The notes below the pieces were generated by a model. It worked only from the letters and a program-made list of their open reading frames with translations. It ran no database searches and was not told the origin of the DNA. The translations under genes were made by a program, and so were the position numbers. Shown one piece after another: positions 9,801-19,046 of a DNA stretch of 19,046 nt (positions are counted from its first letter, which is position 1; every line of letters begins with the position of its first letter). The DNA is from Hyphochytrium catenoides (taxonomy: Eukaryota > Sar > Hyphochytriomycetes > Hyphochytriales > Hyphochytriaceae). The stretch is from positions 3,685 through 22,730 of the forward strand of contig FLMG01000915.1 of NCBI GenBank assembly GCA_900088475.1. The letters run 5' to 3'.

Positions 9801-10188
9801 ACGGGGAGAAGTGAGATGGTGTCTGCAACAGATGCAATCACGGAGTCACTCTGAAGCTACCTTCGCTATCTCTGGCTCCTTATCCTTCACAGTGAAGCTC
9901 TGGCGGAATCGCTGGTATTCCTCGAAGTCACCGATATCCTAAAGTTTGTTTATGCGGCGAGAAATCCAATCAGTAAAAGTCGTAGTCGTTGAGAGAATGC
10001 CGCCCACTTACCGTCCCAAAAGACTTTCTGAAAGATTCGAGGCCACGCTTATGGACCGGAGCAATATTCTCCGCGACTACTTGGAGGAGGCTATTGGCTT
10101 CGCTTGAGACATGCTGGATAGTCTCACCCAAGTCTTGAGACACGGAGGCAGCGGCTTTCTTCGCCTTGTCAAGAAGAGAGCTCCACAT
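6875..10188 (-). CDS. BSD-domain protein with a long coiled coil and a tryptophan/acidic C-terminal tail
   Basis: Predicted exons: 10188-10012, 9938-9861, 9786-9704, 9659-9157, 9048-8897, 8829-6962, 6890-6875. The phases agree and give 958 residues. The N-terminus MWSSLLDKAKKAAASVSQDL is predicted to be amphipathic. The BSD domain (about 62-124) is assembled across four exons: DIGDFEEYQRFRQSF, then LLETNPELQELFAEIVPLE, then FEDFWARLHPAVHSFYF with the conserved F-x-x-F-W. After a Ser/Pro-rich linker (about 125-210), the rest is mostly heptad-rich coiled coil with degenerate 51-56-residue repeats. A second Ser/Gly/Asp linker lies near residue 760. The 16-nt last exon completes the tail EDWGEWE. 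The general layout of N-terminal helix plus BSD recalls BSDC1/SYAP1-type proteins, and the long coil recalls golgin tethers. A membrane-tethering or trafficking role is inference. It is divergently placed from Nup133. One intron (8896-8830) has a weak donor, GTTCTT. Confidence 0.84.
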
Positions 10189-10925
10189 TTCGACTAAAGT
10201 AGCTAGCTGCCACGCATCGTCCGCAGAGATGCCGCACTCTCAATCAGACATCCGTCGACACTACTGATATATCTAGCTCCTATCGAGAGCGCTTGCAGAC
10301 AGTCAGACACGCTTCATCATCAGCGACGAGTGGCCGGACCTGGGCAAGAACTTTCCAGGCTGGAGCTGGCGCTGAGGCTGCGGCTGCCGCTTGGGACGGT
10401 GCGGTTTTCCTTTCTCTTTCCTTCCAGACTGATCACTATGAAGGCCAAGCACTTCCCAGGAAGGTCGCCATTTCACTCCTGTCGATCTCTCTAAATAATA
10501 TGGTAGTTGTAAGCCGCTCACTCCCCATAGAAGAGGCCTCTAGAATCAGGTACAGGGAGATTCGCAGCCTTCCTGCCCTATAAATGTCGCTTCTGGCACT
10601 AGGGAAGGTCTGCGTTTTTCGCATGGTTGCCATCTCAGCTCCAGTACTCCCCCAGGTGTGCGGACGATCCAGCCAAAGTGTATGTAGGGAGAGCTTCTCA
10701 CAGATCCAATGATGAGCCTCGGCTGAATCTCTGCTGAGCCCCTGATCATTGACCAAGGAAGGCGGTGATGATGAAGGTTTGCCGTACGTCCGAGTAGCAG
10801 CGACGGTGTCTTTCATATTGCGTGCACTGTTGTCCTGGCCCGCCGCATGCATGCCTCAGAGTCTGTCTATTAAGTAGGGGCATCTAGCTTAGAAAGCTTG
10901 AGGCTCTTCCCTCCCTCCTGGGCAG
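10189..10925. promoter_or_regulatory. Divergent intergenic region between the BSD/coiled-coil gene and Nup133
   Basis: These 737 bases separate two head-to-head start codons and so should hold both promoters. A perfect palindrome, GCATGCATGC, lies at 10845-10854, about 70 bases before the Nup133 ATG. The sequence CTTCCCTCCCTCCTGGGCAG directly before that ATG looks like a 3' splice acceptor, so a 5'-UTR intron or an upstream exon is possible. Open frames inside (10293-10583 plus, 10436-10852 minus) have no recognisable similarity. Confidence 0.6.
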
Positions 10926-13900
10926 ATGTTTGGAAAAAATGCGAGCGGCAGGACCCCGACCTTGGGCTTTCGACACACTCCGAGCGCCAAAAGTGTGGTG
11001 AGCCCATTAGTGGGGGGAGGCGACCGAGGAATTCCCAGAGCTACACCTGATAGAAGTTTGCAGGGGTCACACCTCGCCACCACACCGGTTCTTGCTAAGC
11101 AGCAAGGGCCTACCCCCACCCAGCAACAGGACTACTCCTTCACTGCCACTCCAAAGTCCTCCTCCTCCTCCTATCAACCTTCTGTTCCCAGGAGTGCAGA
11201 ATCTTTCTTGACAAAACGATCTGCCCAATATCTAACTCCCAGCCATACCCTCACACCATCCGGACAGCGGACGATAGCGGCTCCCTCTAGCGTCAACAAT
11301 GCCACCAAACGGAAGCGTGAGGATTCTAGACGCGGCTTCACATTAGAACAATCTTCTGACTACTCAGTGGAGGCCATCGGCGCATACCCTGACGCGGTCT
11401 GGTCAGCTATCGCTAGTTTTGAGAGTTCTTCTGGTCCGCTCCACGTAGAAGTGGATCATAAAGGATGGGCAACGTGTTTGCTGGGGTTGGATTTATATGT
11501 CTGGAAGCAAAAGGGCCCAGGATCAGCAGGTGACAGCAGACGAGTGCCACAGGTAGCTAGGTTGAGCCTTTCACCCGAGTTTGAGAGCTCTTCCAGTGCT
11601 CTAGTCCGGGTCATCGAGTCTCCTCGCGCTGATGGCAGCGTCGATCCGATCCAGGTGATCTCCATTTCTACACAGGGCTCTATTCTGTTTTGGCCGAAGG
11701 TAAAGCCTCAGTCCTCCAGTGACCGCGTACCGCTTCAGCTGGTTTTGGGTGAAGAGGAGCAGGTGACTCAATGCGCAGCGGCCGGGACCCTTGGTATGTT
11801 CTTTTTAGTCTGCGTTTGTCTGGTTTCAAAGTATTGGCTTCTGGGTCCCTTAGCCCGGAAGACTGTGACTTGTTCCTTTCTTAGCGTCTTTCCACCCGCG
11901 TCGTCACCTATTTGGTTGCTGGTTAGCTCTCAGAAGCGTTATAGCTTCCTCCCTCAGTGGCCTCTCCCTCTCGCCAAACGTTTATACTTCCTCCCTCATA
12001 TCAGTACTAGATGCGTTCCTCTTCCCAGTCTCCATCCGCCTGTGATCATTAGCTTTTCCCCCATTAAGCCTGTCATGTCTGGCTAGGAATTATCTGCGGA
12101 ACGTCCAAGGGAAACATCTGGCTGATAGCCAGAGTGCGCGATGTAATCAAGGCGAAGATACTAGAGCGCTCAGAAGGGATCTTTAGCAGCCTGACCAAGA
12201 TGCTCTGGCTCGCACCTGCGCCCGCTACTAACAGCACTGTCGCTCTCGCAGCGGTAAGCAGACCTCGAGGCCAGGATGGAGCGGCACGTTCTGGAGTCTA
12301 TCAGATGACAGAGAAGAATCTGTATTGCTGGTGCATCAGCCGTTCTGACCATCAAGAGTACATTCAGCCACAGTACGAGTGGGAAGCTCCTCTTCAAAGC
12401 TTGGTGCGAGATCAGCTCGTGGCGGAGTATTACCGAGATCCCTCTCTCGCATCCTCTGAGGAGAGTTGCAAGGTGTGGCTGCTAGCTATGGAGGCGGTCA
12501 CCGACTCCTCTCTCGTGGTTCTGGGGGCATCAAGGGTTGAACCGCACTCCCCAGTAGTTTTTACACTCCATCAGGTGATAATCGGAGGCGCTGCATCAAG
12601 ATTTCAGCATTCTCTAGGCCCCTTTGGGGATGGGAACCTTCGTTTGGGAGACTATCTGAGGCTGACCTCTCTGATGGTGAAGAGTGAGGAGGAGCTCGAC
12701 CGCTTTCTGGCAGTGAAAATGGTCAGAGGCTCAGGTGCAAGCGGCTCCAAGGGCATTCCTATCCATGTCCTCTGGCCCCGGACGGAACCAATGAAGGTAA
12801 AAGAGGATGACTAGAACTCCCTGACGTCTCTGAAGTATGCCTAGGGGTTGGAAGTAATGGCACTTTTGTTGGGATCACCAACCTACCACCTCACTAAACA
12901 ACATACTGCGGTCTCTTTTCAGGTTGCGGCAGTGCTGTTGCACCCAGTTTCCGAAGAGCGAAGGATCCAGGTGTTTGAGATCAAAAGCGTTAGCGGACCG
13001 AGGATGGCGGGCGCAGGGGCAATCAACGGGCATCCTTCACTGATACTCTTCTCTGCCACCAGCCGCCATGGGATTCTAGCAGTCTCCTCTCTCGCTCTGC
13101 GCTCCGTAGAAATTGCTAGAGAAGCCAGCAGGCCAAATACGCGAAGCGCCTCGCCTCGGCATGTGGCCTTTTCAGACATGGAGGGTGATCAGCAGTCCGT
13201 GGCTTGGTTCCTCCAGCGTATGAAAGCCGATCTAAAGACCTTTGATCGCCAGACTGAGCGGGGGAGAGAGGATACTGCTTCAGAGTGGACCGTGGAGGGA
13301 TCTTCAAGGGGAGCGTTCGAGCAGGCGGTCGGTCTCTTGAGCCAGCAAATCCTAGATTCGAAGCCAGCCAGTGGCCAGCGCTGGGCTCAGGAAGAGGGTG
13401 GGGAGGAGAGTGACGTCACGCCTCAGCTGACAAAGTATCATCTGGAGACCAAGAAAAACAAACACCAAGCCTTCCTCGCCTATCTCCAGGTAAGACCGTA
13501 ATTGAGCAATCTCCACCTACCACCTAATCTACCTCTAGTCCGCGGTGAAGCCATATGTTCCATTTTGCCCTTCAAAGTCTTTCTCGATTCTATGACGTCT
13601 AGCTAGCTGTACTCAGGCTTTCATGCTTCCTCGCCTCTCACATTTAAGCTTACACCTTGCTGGCCCATCAGGTTCATTTGAGAGGCCTCTATGACCTTTT
13701 GGGATCCGAGACTCAGGAGATCCTTTATCAACATAGAGAGAAGCTGCTTGCGGCACTGGCTCTCTGTCGCTTTCAGGACCAGCTAATTAGATCCTCAGGA
13801 AGCCGGACAGCCCCAGATAGCAGCGCAGATCGAGACGGAGACAGAGTTCTCGAAGCGAATCAAGGTGCTCTTCTTCTTCGAGCCATGCTCCGGTCGGTTC

Positions 13901-16684
13901 TGCAGAGGGGACACACAGAAGATAAGCTCCGGGCGGCGGGTCTCAGTATTGCCGACGCATTTTACTTCGAAGTAACCCGAGTTCAAGATATTCTCAGGGC
14001 CTTGCAAACGGAGGTCTTGGCACTGCTCGACAGTCCTGGAGCCAGTATAGCGGCCAGTCTGAGGCCTATCGATGCGATAGCGGAGAGTAACAGTGTCTTC
14101 TCGACTCTTTTGGACGCTGTGAGGGAAAGCGGGAAGCAGTATGAGACTCACGATGAAAGCAGACCCGTTACTTTCTCTTCCTGGTTCTCATCAGACGAGC
14201 TCAGAGTCCTCCTGACACGGCAGCTCGAGTTGACAGTGGCAGCTCTGGGCTTCAGATACACAGAACGGCGCTCTTTGGAAAGAAGTGGGAGTCTTCCGGA
14301 AATGGGGATGGAAGCCATACTGTTCAGCCAGTTGGAGAAGCTAGGCGAGCATCTTCTGGCGATTGTTTGTGGGACTCAAGAGCCTCAGTTTGCCTCCTCT
14401 TTCTCTGAGGCAGAGCGGAGGCAAGCCAAGAGCCTGGTTATTGAGCCTTTAGTCTTGGCGGAGCGAAACTCTATAGCGTTTTCTTTCGCCGAACGATTCC
14501 GTTACTTTGAAGCCCTAATCACTCTCTGCCTAAGAGAAGATGACGTGAGCTCGCGCCAGCCCTTTGCCACAGTGAAGCTGGACATCAGCGAATATCAACG
14601 AGGGGCGGGGGCAGCGAAGTTAGAGCGGTAAGTGGAACCGATGCTATCAGGAGCCTTCGCAGTTCCCTGGCTTGCTCGGACGCAGGTCCCACTTTATGGC
14701 TCATGTGCTTCTCTGACTGTCTTCCTTTCTTTGTGGGCCTTTTGGAAGGCTCTTAGATTTACCCTGTTCAGAGTTTCTTGCACACATGTCGTGCGTGAAG
14801 CTATTGGCAACACTACTCCTACCATTTACATAGTATGCGCTCACTAATCCACGCCTGCTTTCCTTGGTGGCTGTAGGTACTGTCAGAAGTTCAGAGAGGA
14901 TGGCTTCTGTGTTGTGCTGTTCGAATGGCTAGCAGGGGAGCGACCAGACCCATGGAGCCCCACTGGCCACTCCCTGGCCCGGCTGTCAATCCTCTTGGCT
15001 CAACCAGCAAGTATTGCGGAAGAGCTCGGGGAATTTTTGAAGGTGGGAGCCTTCATCTTCCTATCTTGCTTCTATTCTAGATTTCCAGCTGAACTGATCC
15101 AAGCCATGGTCCCTTCGCGATCCTGCTCCATTGCTCCTTGGGAGGTTCTCTGCCATGTTCCGATAATTGGATTGTACCTATGTCTTGGCCTTTCTTGGTC
15201 CCTGTCCACTGTGAAGTTGTGTTAGGGTGCAGCCACCTTTGGTCCTATTAGCTTTTGGGTCCCTCTCTCTGATATCTTGCGCTACTCTATCAGAAACATC
15301 GCACACTGCGTTCCTACCTTTGGCTGCACCAGCTAAGGAATGGAGATTATGAGGCTGCAGCTGGCACTTTGTATGAGAGAGGAAGCGGTGAACCCTCTTC
15401 CTCCTCACTCAAGAAAACCTTACTTAGCATGGCAAAGCTAGCGGTCAAAGCCAGCAATGGGACCTCAAAGCCCCCAGTGGTTGCAGAGGTAAGTTGAGAG
15501 ATGAAGAGATCACTAGCCAAGATCGACCAAGGGTGAGACCTTAGATGAAGTAAGCGTTGGAGCTCACTCTCTCTTGGTCCTAGCTCCGTCTTGTAGCTGT
15601 CCAAGAAGTTCTGTTTCAAGGCGACGCCTATCAGGGTGGCGTCGACTTATCCGCTCCCCAGCCTCCTGAGAAGCTTATAGAGCTTTGTCTCAAAGCTCTT
15701 CCAGGGAGACCACGGACAGGTAAAGGAGTTCTTAAGGTTTTGAATGTTAGCTTGTTCGTCTGAAACTCCTAATCGACACTCGATGCACGGGCAGCGGTCA
15801 GCAAGCAAGAAGTCTCGCAGTCCGACTTGCTACTATTTGCTGTAGAGGTAAGGCCCTTCCTCCTCATCTCGTTGCTGGATTGGCACTAATTGCTAGCATA
15901 CCAGTGCATTGACGCCATGGGGGAGCTTGGCTACGGAGACGAAACATTGCATGGCCTTCTTCTGCAAATATGGCAGACAGCCATCTCGGTAGACGATCAA
16001 ATGTAAGTGCCGGGGGGGCGCAAGGTTTTGCGAGGACGTCTTCACACTTGGACGTTCCACACTTTCCTGACGCTCTAGCCAAAGACTTCGATCCTGAGAA
16101 TTGTACAGCTCTTCTCTTGCAGTCTTACACTCTTTATTCCGATCTATCTCTCCTAAGGTAGCTGCCGCTTTCTTTATGGCAAGACTTGAATCTACTCAGA
16201 ACTTCGCTTGACTCTTCTCTTGTGAATGGGTCAGATGGGAAGAGATTGTTCGGCTTCATTCCTCTTCAGAATCGGGCGAGAGGCTGGAGAAAGCGTTGCT
16301 TGCAACGCTGTTTGCCACAGTGTTAGCCACCTACCGCTCTAGCGTAGAGAGAGGCGAGCTGTCAAGCGCAGGTGAGACAACATACCCCCAGCAGTAGAGT
16401 CAAGCGCACCCTTTGCCGGAGTGAACAGCAGAAAGAGAGTGGAAGTCCTGAGGGGAGAGAGCAAGGATCACTGAGTCACGAAACCGGGGAAACGGTCAAG
16501 TGGAAGCAGCTGAGGAAGTGAACCCCTCGGGGAGAGACCGAGCCTTCCTAACTCTTTCTTAACCTCCGCAGCAATCCCTCATGAGAAGATCCTTCGAGAG
16601 CTGTGTGAGGGCGAGAAGGATGCCGTGTTCAAGCGCCGCCTCCTGGGTATGGCGATAAATCTCGTGAGCTCGCGTGTCTCCTAG
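10926..16684 (+). CDS. NUP133: Nucleoporin Nup133, scaffold subunit of the nuclear pore Y-complex
   Basis: Predicted exons: 10926-11793, 12087-12796, 12923-13489, 13672-14627, 14877-15042, 15294-15488, 15584-15719, 15795-15847, 15905-15988, 16123-16157, 16235-16371, 16572-16684. They sum to 4020 nt (1339 residues plus TAG), with all phases consistent. The length exceeds that of animal Nup133 (about 1150). The N-terminus is Ser/Thr-Pro-rich (RTPTLGFRHTP), as in the family. A beta-propeller follows (about 140-650), with WATCLLGLDLYVWK, VISISTQGSILFWP and IICGTSKGNIWLI. The helical C-terminal domain has LLGSETQEILYQHREKLLAA, AERFRYFEALITLC, EDGFCVVLFEWL, SYLWLHQLRNGDYE and KKTLLSMAKLA, which line up in order with the animal protein. 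The Y-complex coats the curved pore membrane. Residues about 318-333 resemble the ALPS amphipathic loop. The exon 9/10 junction is the least certain: the strong GTAAGT donor at 16003 breaks the frame, whereas GTAGAC at 15989 keeps it. Confidence 0.92.
12173..12214 (+). other. Candidate ALPS-like amphipathic loop in the Nup133 propeller
   Basis: Residues about 319-332 (EGIFSSLTKMLWLA) combine bulky hydrophobics with Ser, Thr and Gly and few acidic residues. They sit in the propeller straight after the strand IICGTSKGNIWLI. In animal Nup133 an ALPS motif, which senses membrane curvature, occupies the equivalent loop. The assignment rests on position and composition only. Confidence 0.55.
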
Positions 16685-17349
16685 TTTAGAGCTGACAGGA
16701 AGGGCACCCGTGGCCCAAGAGCTGGATGAGATAAAAGGGGAGCGAGCTCTGTTGAGCGACTTTAAGATGTCCTATAACTTCTGTCCGAAGTGCCCTGTAG
16801 GCAACGGTCGCTATACATAGTGTGAAGGCACAATCAATATCAAAAAGCTAAAGTTTACTCTTCAAGCACTTGGGCGCTTGTCCTCCCGGTGAATTTTCTC
16901 TGACGAATGAACCACTGGCTTATGTGAGCCTTAGCTATCACTGGGCACTGTATCGTTATCCTCGTGAACGTGTATTTCTCTCGCCCTCTAGCGCCACGAA
17001 GTTGCTTAGCCGTCAGAAGAGCCAGCTTGTAGATACCTTCCCGGAGAGGAGAGTATTGCTTTGGCTACGGTCCATACACTGCCATTTGGATCTCTCTTGC
17101 AGGGTTCTCCCTGTTTCACTTAGATCTTTGTTTGGCTAAGGGCTCTGCCTGGCCATCATTACACGGGTATAGTTCGCTGTTAGACTTTTATTAGACTAGG
17201 AAGCTTAGACTTATCTAAACCCGTGACAAACAGGGCCCCTTCAACGTTTCTCGTACAGTCGTGCTGTCGCACCGCTCAGGCCTTTAGAGAGAGAGAAGAG
17301 GAATAGAGAATGGTTGCCTCCAATATCTCCGGCGTCACCGCCTGCTAGT
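16685..17349. other. Convergent intergenic region between Nup133 and the ARF-GEF gene
   Basis: This holds both 3' untranslated regions. I find no supportable gene. A plus-strand frame at 16870-17139 lacks any family resemblance. A GATAAAA at about 16729-16735 may act in 3' processing of Nup133, but this is weak. A small structured repeat element lies at 17162-17225. Confidence 0.55.
17162..17225. repeat. Inverted repeat enclosing three TTAGACT direct repeats
   Basis: CACGGGTATAG at 17162-17172 is matched by CTAAACCCGTG at 17215-17225, its reverse complement at 10 of 11 positions. Between the arms the heptamer TTAGACT occurs at 17180, 17191 and 17205. It lies between two converging genes, just past the predicted end of the ARF-GEF transcript's coding part. 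It could form a hairpin acting in 3'-end formation, or it may be chance. Confidence 0.5.
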
Positions 17350-19046
17350 CTAATAACGATTGGCTCCCAGTACCAGTTTTGAGACGTTTCCTAGCAAAAT
17401 TGATCGAACTTCAGTCCGGACAGTGCGATCATCGACTACCACTAACGCGCCTAACAATGGATACAGCCAAGAGAGGTGCGGCCGTAGCTGGAGAGAAGGT
17501 GTGAGAGAGAAAAAATATCGGCAGGTATGATCCAGGAACGTTAGAAAGGAGGGACAAGATTTTACTAGGGAATGGTGATGAGAGCTATTAAGGCTCAAAT
17601 GCTTAGAAAGACCAGCAGTGCAGCAAAGGCGGCGGAGCGTCTTTAGAAACAGACACCGCAAGAGAGATCGGCGGGGAAGGTCTTACTTTATCTGTTGACA
17701 AGGCGTTGAAGCCCTTAAGCACCGCACTGACGACAGGACCCAATGCGGTAATTATCTTCTCGGCGTCATTCTTCTCCTGTCGAGATCTTTCGCTTGCCTC
17801 CTCCCCAGAGGAAGGAGAGGCGGACATAGCTTCATCACGAGCTACATACTCTGTGATAACAGCTTGGGCAAGCCTAAAGAAACAGCAAAGGTTGATAGTT
17901 AACAAGAGCTAGTTTGCTGATCGAGCCAACGCATTTTTTTTTTACTTTGCGAGGCGTTCTTCCCTTACACGTGCATCTACTCCCGGTCCCTATTTCTGTT
18001 TCACTTACTTCACAAGTTGTTCTTCCGCGAACTGCCGATGGTCCCAGCTTGAGAGATCCCCGGGTCGAACATCTAGCTCTCGATCGTCCGCAGAGAGACA
18101 AAAGAGAATTCGTAGCGCCTCAGTCATCCCTCTCACCTCCTGCGACAACATATCCGGTAGCGACGAGCTCTCTGAAAGGTTGAGACCTGGAAGTCACAGC
18201 AACGAGAGTGTGAGACAAGCATTAACAACGAGAGCACTGAGAGAACAAGCAATAGTGGCACAGTCACAGAGGTACAAGCGCTGCTTACCGGCATTCTGTA
18301 GGGCAACTCGCAGCTCGTACTTATTGTTGAAGTCTCTTGCAAAGTAGAACGAGGCGTACAAGACCTTCAGAAACCTCTCGCACTGATCCTGGCTCAGAGG
18401 GGCGATAAAAGCAGTTACCACGGCTCCGATCGCTTCTTGCAGCTGCAGCAACAGCCCAAGCTGTGTCCTCACTCGACCAGACGATGGAAGGGAACTCTCT
18501 TCTGCCGATTGAGAGTTCAAGGGTTGTGATATTGAAAGGAGAGACTTAGGGGTGGCCCACTCAAAGAGCTTTTCCATCTCAGAGCAGAGGATGGACCAAG
18601 TGGGAAGTGGGAAACGGTGTCCGCATGCCTGGATGAAACCCCGCAGCGATCGTACGCCGATAGAAGAGAGCTCTGCATTGTCCCTGCAGATGCAATTGTG
18701 CAAGAGCTTGAGGACATCTTCCAGGAGAAAGGCTAGTGTGTCAAAGTATTGAGAGAAGAGCTCCACCAAGTATTGCAGGCCCCTGTCACAGGTCTTGACG
18801 ACCGTAGGACTGAACTTGGCGTCATGACTGTGGCGCACATCATCAAATAGGGGTGAGATAACACCCCGAAAGATTAGAGCCCAGAGACCTGGAGAGAAAC
18901 GATGCCCATGTTCGTTCAAGGCGTGGAAGAGAGAGTCAAGAGAAAGGTCGCTCACTTGCGGGCGAGGATCATCGGCCAAAGCTGCAAACGCGGTTAGGAG
19001 GGGCCACCAAACCCTGATATGTCCGTCTGAGTCGTTGAACTGGCTT
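17350..19046 (-). CDS. C-terminal part of a BIG/ARFGEF-type Sec7 guanine-nucleotide exchange factor; partial at its 5' end
   Basis: Predicted exons: 19046-18289 (enters from outside the window), 18186-18009, 17873-17687, 17487-17350, with consistent phases and a TAG stop at 17352-17350. The Sec7 catalytic domain is not in the window. Recognition rests on the C-terminal HDS region of BIG proteins: VWWPLLTAFAALADDPRPQV, then LFHALNEHGHRFSPGLWALI and ISPLFDDVRH, which match the family's W-P-L-L, L-x-x-H-G-x-x-F and P-I-F-D-x-V landmarks. LPDMLSQE matches the P-N-L-L-x-Q-E segment. The last exon, LRPHLSWLYPLLGALVVVDD followed by RTVRTEVRSIL, matches the terminal H-L-x-x-x-Y-P-L-L and E-V-R helices. 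BIG proteins load GTP on ARF GTPases at the trans-Golgi and the C-terminal part helps membrane and partner binding. A Ser/Glu-rich insert (about 17770-17820) is lineage-specific. Mon2 is an alternative, but the terminal helices fit BIG better. Confidence 0.87.

Noticed and set aside
10436-10852. 138-codon minus frame in the divergent intergenic region
   Set aside because: No family resemblance and overlapping frames on the other strand; the region is better read as two promoters.
11794-12086. Open extension of Nup133 exon 1 past 11793
   Set aside because: The extension is Phe/Ser/Pro-rich without propeller character. Splicing GTATGT at 11794 to CTAG at 12086 restores the propeller sequence GIICGTSKGN.
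16870-17139. 89-codon plus frame downstream of Nup133
   Set aside because: No similarity to known families that I can see, placed in a 3' flank, and interrupted shortly after.
17914-18183. 89-codon plus frame opposite the ARF-GEF exons
   Set aside because: It is antisense to a well-supported BIG exon and its intron.
1-19046. tRNA, rRNA, CRISPR, transposon or viral genes
   Set aside because: I looked for T-loop patterns, regular spaced repeats, terminal inverted repeats and transposase or polymerase motifs on both strands and found none convincing.

Overview
This window is nuclear DNA from an intron-rich, gene-dense eukaryote, most likely a protist or microalga. The base composition is fairly balanced, and short GT-AG introns (about 57-400 nt) recur in exons whose reading phases close exactly. 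Intergenic gaps are 0.7-1.5 kb. There is no operon structure, Shine-Dalgarno pattern, transposase, tRNA, rRNA or CRISPR that I can recognise. The gene content (a PI4K with an N-terminal PH domain, a BIG-type Sec7 ARF-GEF, Nup133) and the intron style fit a stramenopile alga, but I cannot fix the lineage from sequence alone.

Layout, left to right. (1) 1-2564, minus strand, 3' part missing: N-terminal half of a type III phosphatidylinositol 4-kinase, with a Ser/Pro-rich leader, a PH domain and the helical domain, in seven exons. (2) 2565-3786: intergenic, without a convincing gene. (3) 3787-5394, minus strand: an intronless beta-lactamase-fold serine hydrolase with SxxK, YxN and HxG motifs. (4) 5395-6874: a 1.5-kb intergenic stretch. 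(5) 6875-10188, minus strand, seven exons: a 958-residue protein with an amphipathic N-terminus, a BSD domain, a very long coiled coil and a tryptophan/acidic C-terminal tail. (6) 10189-10925: divergent intergenic region. (7) 10926-16684, plus strand, twelve exons: nucleoporin Nup133 (1339 residues). (8) 16685-17349: convergent intergenic region with a small inverted and direct repeat element. (9) 17350-19046, minus strand, 5' part missing: the C-terminal end of a BIG/ARFGEF-type Sec7 guanine-nucleotide exchange factor, in four exons.

How the genes relate. PI4K-beta-type kinases and BIG ARF-GEFs act together at the trans-Golgi in well-studied eukaryotes, and the BSD/coiled-coil protein has the look of a membrane-associated tether. 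Three of the five genes may therefore serve Golgi membrane identity, with Nup133 as a membrane-curvature-associated scaffold of the nuclear pore. Co-location may be chance. The least ordinary item is the BSD plus coiled-coil protein, with internal coil repeats, a duplicated E-V-x-L-W-K motif and a W-G-E-W-E tail added by a 16-nt terminal exon. I did not find a defence system or mobile element. Exon boundaries were set by hand from GT/AG sites and phase, and are predictions.
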